Made by a program: the position numbers and the translations under genes
Shown: piece after piece, positions 5,246 through 9,345 of the stretch
Position numbering within the stretch: position 1 is the stretch's first letter
Layout of the letters: each line of letters begins with the position of its first letter
Source: Sphingomonadales bacterium
Lineage (GTDB): Bacteria; Pseudomonadota; Alphaproteobacteria; Sphingomonadales; Sphingomonadaceae
Direction: 5' to 3'
DNA: 9,345 nt
Assembly (NCBI GenBank): GCA_017304125.1
Contig: JAFKLV010000308.1
Location: 1 to 9,345 of the forward strand
Notes under the pieces: generated by a model
Databases searched by the model: none
Told to the model about the DNA's origin: nothing
Seen by the model: the letters and a program-made list of their open reading frames with translations, nothing else

Positions 5246-8200
5246 ATGATCGCCCATATCGTCACCTGGGCGGTCGAGAAGCGCTGGCTCGTCCTGCTGC
5301 TCACCGCCATCGCCGCCGTGATCGGCGCCGTTTCGCTTTCCCGGCTGCCGATCGACGCGGTGCCGGATATCACCAACAATCAGGTCCAGATCAACGTCCG
5401 CGCGCCCGCGCTGTCGCCCGAGCTGGTCGAGAAACAGGTCTCCTTCCCGATCGAGACCGCGCTCGCCGGCATTCCAGGGCTTGAATATACCCGCTCGCTG
5501 AGCCGCAACGGCTTCGCGCAGGTCACCGCGGTGTTCGCGGATTCGACCGACATCTATTTCGCGCGCCAGCAGGTCGGCGAGCGGCTGGCGGGCGTGAAGG
5601 AAAATCTCCCCGCCGGGGTCAGCCCCGAAATGGGACCGATCGCCACCGGGCTGGGCGAAGTCTATATGTGGACCGTCCGGCTCCAGCATCGCGAGGACGA
5701 CAAACATCGCCCCGGCGAGCCCGGCCAGCAGCCCGACGGCAGCTATATCACCCCCGAGGGGCAAAGGCTGGTCAGCGAGGAGGATAAGGCCACCTATCTG
5801 CGCACCGCGCAGGACTGGATCGTCACGCCGCTGCTCAAGAACGTGCCGGGGGTCGCCGGGATCGATTCGATCGGCGGCTATGCCAAGCAATATCTGGTCG
5901 TCCCCGATGTCCAGAAACTGGCGTCGCTCGGGCTGACCCTGACCGATCTCGGCACCGCGCTCGAACGTAGCAACACCAGCGTTGGCGGCGGGTTCATCAA
6001 CCGCAACGGCGAGGGGCTTGCGGTGCGCTCGGACGCGTTGATCCGCAACGAGGCCGAACTGGCGCGGACGGTGATCGCGACGCGCGGCGGGGTGCCGATC
6101 ACGCTCGATCAGGTCGCGACGGTGCGCACCGGCCAGGCGATCCGCATGGGCTCCGCCTCCGAGAACGGCACCGAAGTGGTGGTCGGCACCGCGGTGATGC
6201 GGATCGGCGAGAATAGCCGGACGGTGGCGAGCGCGGTCGCCGACCGGCTGCGCGCGATCAACGCCTCGCTGCCCCCCGATGTGGTGGTCCAGCCGGTGCT
6301 CGATCGCACCGCCTTGGTCAATGCGACGATCAGGACGGTGGCGAAGAACCTTGGCGAAGGCGCATTGCTGGTCATCGTCGTGCTGTTCCTGCTGCTCGGC
6401 AATTTCCGTGCCGCGCTGATCGCGGCGCTGGTCATCCCGATCACGATGATGCTGACCGGTTTCGGCATGTTGCGCGCCGGGGTATCGGCCAATCTGATGA
6501 GCCTCGGCGCGCTCGATTTCGGGCTGATCGTCGACGGCGCGGTGATCATCGTCGAGAATGCGCTGCGCCGTCTCGCCGAGCAGCAACATCGCGAGGGTCG
6601 CCTGCCCGACCGGCGCGAACGGCTGGCGACGGTCGCCGCGGCGGCGCGCGAGATGATCCGGCCCTCGGTCTATGGGCAGGCGATCATCATCCTCGTCTAT
6701 GTCCCGCTGCTGACGCTCAGCGGGGTCGAGGGCAAGACCTTCGTGCCGATGGCGCTCACCGTGATCATCGCGCTTGCGATCGCCTTCATTCTCTCGCTTA
6801 CCTTCGTCCCCGCGACGATCGCGATCTGGCTATCGAAGAAGATCGCGGAGGAAGACGGGCGGATCATCGCGTGGCTCAAGCGCCGCTACGAACCCGGCCT
6901 CGACCGGGCAATGCGGCGCCCTTCGCTGACGATCGGCACGGCGCTCGCCAGCCTCGCGCTGGCCGGCGCGGCGTTCGCGTCGCTCGGGCAGGTGTTCCTG
7001 CCGCAGCTCGACGAGGGCGATCTGTTGATACAGGCGCTACGCATCCCCGCCACCTCGGTCCAGCAAAGTCAGGCGATGCAGGTGCCGATCGAGCGGATGC
7101 TATCCGCCCAACCAGAGGTGAAGTTCGTCTTTTCCAAGACCGGCACCGCCGAGCTCGCCTCGGACCCGATGCCGCCCAACGCCACCGACATGTTCGTCAT
7201 TCTCAAGCCGCGCAACGAATGGCCCGACCCGAAACTGGCCAAGGCCGATCTGGTCGCCCGGCTGGAAGGCAAGCTCGCGACCTTCCCGGGCAATGCCTAT
7301 GAGATCACCCAGCCGATCCAGATGCGCTTCAACGAGCTGATCGCGGGCGTGCGCGGCGATATCGCGGTCAAGGTCTATGGCGACGACTTTGCCGCGATGA
7401 CGCGGACGGCCGAACAGATCGCCGGCATCCTGCGCAAGACCGCGGGCGCCGCCGATGTGAAGGTCGAACAGACCAGCGGGCTGCCGATGCTCGATATCCG
7501 CGTCGATCGCGACGCGATGGCGCGCGTCGGCGTCACCGCGCAGGACGTGCAGGACGTGATCACCGCCACGTTGGGCGGGCGCACATCGGGGATGATCTTC
7601 GAGGGCGACCGGCGATTTCCGGTGGTGATCCGCCTGTCCGATGCGCAGCGCGCCGATCTCGGCCTGCTCGCGCGCGTGCAGGTGCCGGTGGCAGGCGGCG
7701 CCTTCGTCCCGCTGGCGAGCGTTGCGGATATCCGCATCGTCGACGGCCCCAACCAGATCAGTCGCGAGAATGGCAAGCGGCGGATCGTCGTCCAGGCCAA
7801 TGTGCGCGGGCGCGACGTCGGCAGCGTCGTCGCCGAGGCGCAGAATGCCATCGCCACGCAGGTGCGCCTGCCGGCGGGGAGCTATCTCGAATGGGGCGGC
7901 CAGTTCGAGAATCTGCAATCGGCCAGCGCTCGGCTCAAGCTCGTCATCCCGGCGTGCTTCGTGCTGATCCTGCTGCTGCTCTACGGCGCGCTCGGCAATG
8001 TCCGCGACGCGGCGATCGTGTTCACCGGCGTGCCCTTCGCCTTGGTCGGCGGGGTGCTGTTGCTGTTCGCCCGCGGCATGGACTTCTCGATCTCGGCCGC
8101 GGTGGGGTTCATCGCGCTATCCGGGATCGCGGTGCTCAACGGCCTCGTCATGGTCAGCTCGATCCAGGATCTCGTCCGATCGGGGATGGACCGCGCCGCA

Positions 8201-8425
8201 GCCGCACGCGCCGGGGCGATGCAACGGCTGCGCCCGGTGGTGATGACCGCGCTGGTCGCCAGCCTCGGCTTCGTGCCGATGGCGCTCGGCGCGGGGGCCG
8301 GGGCCGAGGTGCAGAAGCCGCTCGCCACGGTGGTGATCGGCGGGCTGATCTCGGCAACGCTGCTGACATTGTTCGTCCTGCCGACGCTCTACGCCCGCTT
8401 CGGGCAACGGGCTGGCGGGACCTGA
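5246..8425 (+). CDS. czcA: CzcA, HME-type RND heavy-metal/proton antiporter
   Basis: The 1059-residue product has the full RND plan. TM1 is at about 13-32, the first periplasmic domain at about 33-368, TM2-6 at about 372-528, TM7 at about 562-580, the second periplasmic domain at about 582-895, and TM8-12 at about 899-1050. TM4 carries DFGLIVDGAVIIVEN (424-438), with the acidic residues D424, D430 and E437 needed for proton-coupled transport in CzcA. This pattern marks the divalent-cation (Zn/Co/Cd) branch of the heavy-metal efflux RND family rather than the Cu/Ag branch. The exact metals cannot be read from sequence. A hydrophilic segment at about 147-178 (REDDKHRPGEPGQQPDGSY...) is a common insertion in proteobacterial CzcA. 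It would form an inner-membrane trimer joined to CzcB and CzcC. GAGGA sits seven bases before the ATG. No terminator is clear after the stop. Confidence 0.95.
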   Translation: MIAHIVTWAVEKRWLVLLLTAIAAVIGAVSLSRLPIDAVPDITNNQVQINVRAPALSPELVEKQVSFPIETALAGIPGLEYTRSLSRNGFAQVTAVFADSTDIYFARQQVGERLAGVKENLPAGVSPEMGPIATGLGEVYMWTVRLQHREDDKHRPGEPGQQPDGSYITPEGQRLVSEEDKATYLRTAQDWIVTPLLKNVPGVAGIDSIGGYAKQYLVVPDVQKLASLGLTLTDLGTALERSNTSVGGGFINRNGEGLAVRSDALIRNEAELARTVIATRGGVPITLDQVATVRTGQAIRMGSASENGTEVVVGTAVMRIGENSRTVASAVADRLRAINASLPPDVVVQPVLDRTALVNATIRTVAKNLGEGALLVIVVLFLLLGNFRAALIAALVIPITMMLTGFGMLRAGVSANLMSLGALDFGLIVDGAVIIVENALRRLAEQQHREGRLPDRRERLATVAAAAREMIRPSVYGQAIIILVYVPLLTLSGVEGKTFVPMALTVIIALAIAFILSLTFVPATIAIWLSKKIAEEDGRIIAWLKRRYEPGLDRAMRRPSLTIGTALASLALAGAAFASLGQVFLPQLDEGDLLIQALRIPATSVQQSQAMQVPIERMLSAQPEVKFVFSKTGTAELASDPMPPNATDMFVILKPRNEWPDPKLAKADLVARLEGKLATFPGNAYEITQPIQMRFNELIAGVRGDIAVKVYGDDFAAMTRTAEQIAGILRKTAGAADVKVEQTSGLPMLDIRVDRDAMARVGVTAQDVQDVITATLGGRTSGMIFEGDRRFPVVIRLSDAQRADLGLLARVQVPVAGGAFVPLASVADIRIVDGPNQISRENGKRRIVVQANVRGRDVGSVVAEAQNAIATQVRLPAGSYLEWGGQFENLQSASARLKLVIPACFVLILLLLYGALGNVRDAAIVFTGVPFALVGGVLLLFARGMDFSISAAVGFIALSGIAVLNGLVMVSSIQDLVRSGMDRAAAARAGAMQRLRPVVMTALVASLGFVPMALGAGAGAEVQKPLATVVIGGLISATLLTLFVLPTLYARFGQRAGGT

Positions 8426-8478
8426 CCACGCGAGCTATGGCCGGCGCGATTGACGAGGATAGCAGGAGAGAGACCGAG

Positions 8479-9345
8479 ATGACTCTGAGACGCGCCGCGA
8501 TTGTCGCGCCGATCCGTACCGCCGTGGGCAAATTCGGTGGCAGCCTTGCCAGCCTCGATGCCGGGCGGCTCGGGGCGGTGGTGCTGAAGGCTTTGATCGA
8601 GCGGACCAAAATCGACCCCGCCCGCGTCGATGACGTCGTATTCTCGCAAGGTTATGGCAATGGCGAGGCGCCCTCGATCGGCCATTGGGCGTGGCTCGCC
8701 GCCGGGCTGCCGATCGAGGTGCCGGGCTATCAGCTCGATCGGCGCTGCGGCTCGGGGCTGCAGGCGGTCGTCAATGCGGCGCTGATGGTCCAGACCGGGA
8801 TGAGCGACGTGGTGGTCGCGGGCGGCGTCGAGAGCATGTCGAACGTCGAATATTATACCGTCGAGGGCCGCCGCGGCGCCCGCGCGGGCGGGATGATGCT
8901 CCACGATCGCCTGACCCGCGGACGCGTCATGTCGCAGCCGGTCGAGCGATTCGGGGTGATCACCGGGATGATCGAAACCGCCGAGAATCTTGCACGCGAT
9001 TATAATATCACCCGCGAGCAGGCCGATGCCTATGCGGTCCGTTCGCACCAGCGCGCGGCGGCAGCCTGGCAGAACGGGCTGTTCGACGACGAACTCGTCC
9101 CGGTCGCGGTGCCGCAGCGCAAGGGCGATCCGGTGATCTTCGCGCATGACGAAGGCTATCGCGCCGACGCCAGCATGGAGACATTGGGCGCGCTGAAGCC
9201 GATCGACGGCAAGACGATCCCCGGCGCGATCGTCACCGCCGGCAACGCCAGCCAGCAGAATGACGCGGCCGCCGCCTGCCTCGTCGTCGCCGAGGACAAG
9301 CTTGAGGAACTGGGGCTGGAGCCGATCGCGTGGTTCCACAGCGCC
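8479..9345 (+). CDS. Thiolase (acetyl-CoA C-acetyltransferase type), C-terminus beyond the window
   Basis: The first 289 codons of a gene that continues past the right edge; thiolases are normally about 390 residues, so about a quarter is missing. The protein begins MTLRRAAIVAPIRTAVGKFG, the usual thiolase N-terminus. The active-site cysteine is C90 in QLDRRCGSGLQAV. VVVAGGVESMSN follows, then the typical helix ETAENLARDYNITREQADAYAVRSHQRA and the CoA-site loop TAGNASQQNDAAAA (253-266). The catalytic His and the second Cys of the family lie outside the window. It would condense or cleave acyl-CoA and acetyl-CoA in the cytoplasm, in beta-oxidation or acetoacetyl-CoA metabolism; direction and chain length cannot be told. 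AGGAG lies ten bases before the ATG. The 53-base gap after czcA has no clear terminator, so read-through from the metal operon is possible, though the function is unrelated. Confidence 0.93.
   Translation, partial: MTLRRAAIVAPIRTAVGKFGGSLASLDAGRLGAVVLKALIERTKIDPARVDDVVFSQGYGNGEAPSIGHWAWLAAGLPIEVPGYQLDRRCGSGLQAVVNAALMVQTGMSDVVVAGGVESMSNVEYYTVEGRRGARAGGMMLHDRLTRGRVMSQPVERFGVITGMIETAENLARDYNITREQADAYAVRSHQRAAAAWQNGLFDDELVPVAVPQRKGDPVIFAHDEGYRADASMETLGALKPIDGKTIPGAIVTAGNASQQNDAAAACLVVAEDKLEELGLEPIAWFHSA

Noticed and set aside
4055..6589. 844-codon open frame on the minus strand opposite czcB and czcA
   Set aside because: It is antisense to two clear pump genes, its product is Arg/Asp/His-rich low complexity, and such frames arise from GC-biased third positions on the other strand.
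8389..9339. 316-codon minus-strand frame opposite the thiolase gene
   Set aside because: The thiolase in the other strand has its active-site motif and ribosome site; this frame has neither.

Overview
The window is a GC-rich, gene-dense stretch of a proteobacterial chromosome or large replicon. The protein families (a DUF6894 protein, a tiny Arg/Glu-rich protein, a small His-rich leader gene before an RND metal pump) and the codon use (strong GC at third positions) suggest an alphaproteobacterium of the Sphingomonadales, such as Sphingomonas. That assignment rests on recognised protein resemblance, not on a search.

Layout. Positions 1-246 (minus) hold the N-terminal 82 residues of an exported protein, possibly an L,D-transpeptidase. 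At 327-497 (minus) is a 56-residue charged protein. A 181-bp divergent control region (498-678) separates it from a DUF6894 protein (679-948, plus). A plus-strand pair follows: a Crp/Fnr-family regulator (1058-1792) with a 25-bp dyad upstream of it, and a 198-residue VTT/DedA-like membrane protein (1832-2428).

The core is a heavy-metal efflux operon at 2472-8425. It encodes a small exported His/Cys-rich protein in the position CzcI occupies in Cupriavidus, then CzcC (TolC-like outer membrane channel), CzcB (lipoprotein periplasmic adaptor) and CzcA (HME-type RND proton/metal antiporter). czcC and czcB overlap by 4 bases, and czcA starts 3 bases after czcB. Together the three Czc proteins would span the envelope and expel divalent cations (Zn/Co/Cd class) driven by proton influx. 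The small His-rich protein may sense or buffer metal in the periplasm. A GC hairpin and a perfect 10-bp palindrome lie in the 43-bp gap before the operon and are the best candidates for its control elements. No two-component system, MerR/ArsR regulator or CDF exporter is in the window.

The window closes with the first 289 residues of a thiolase (acetyl-CoA acetyltransferase type, 8479 to the edge), which is unrelated to metal resistance.

No rRNA, tRNA, CRISPR array, insertion sequence or origin was seen. Nothing here looks like a wholly undescribed system. The least explained parts are the small His/Cys-rich leader protein, the palindromes before the metal operon and the dyad before the Crp/Fnr gene.
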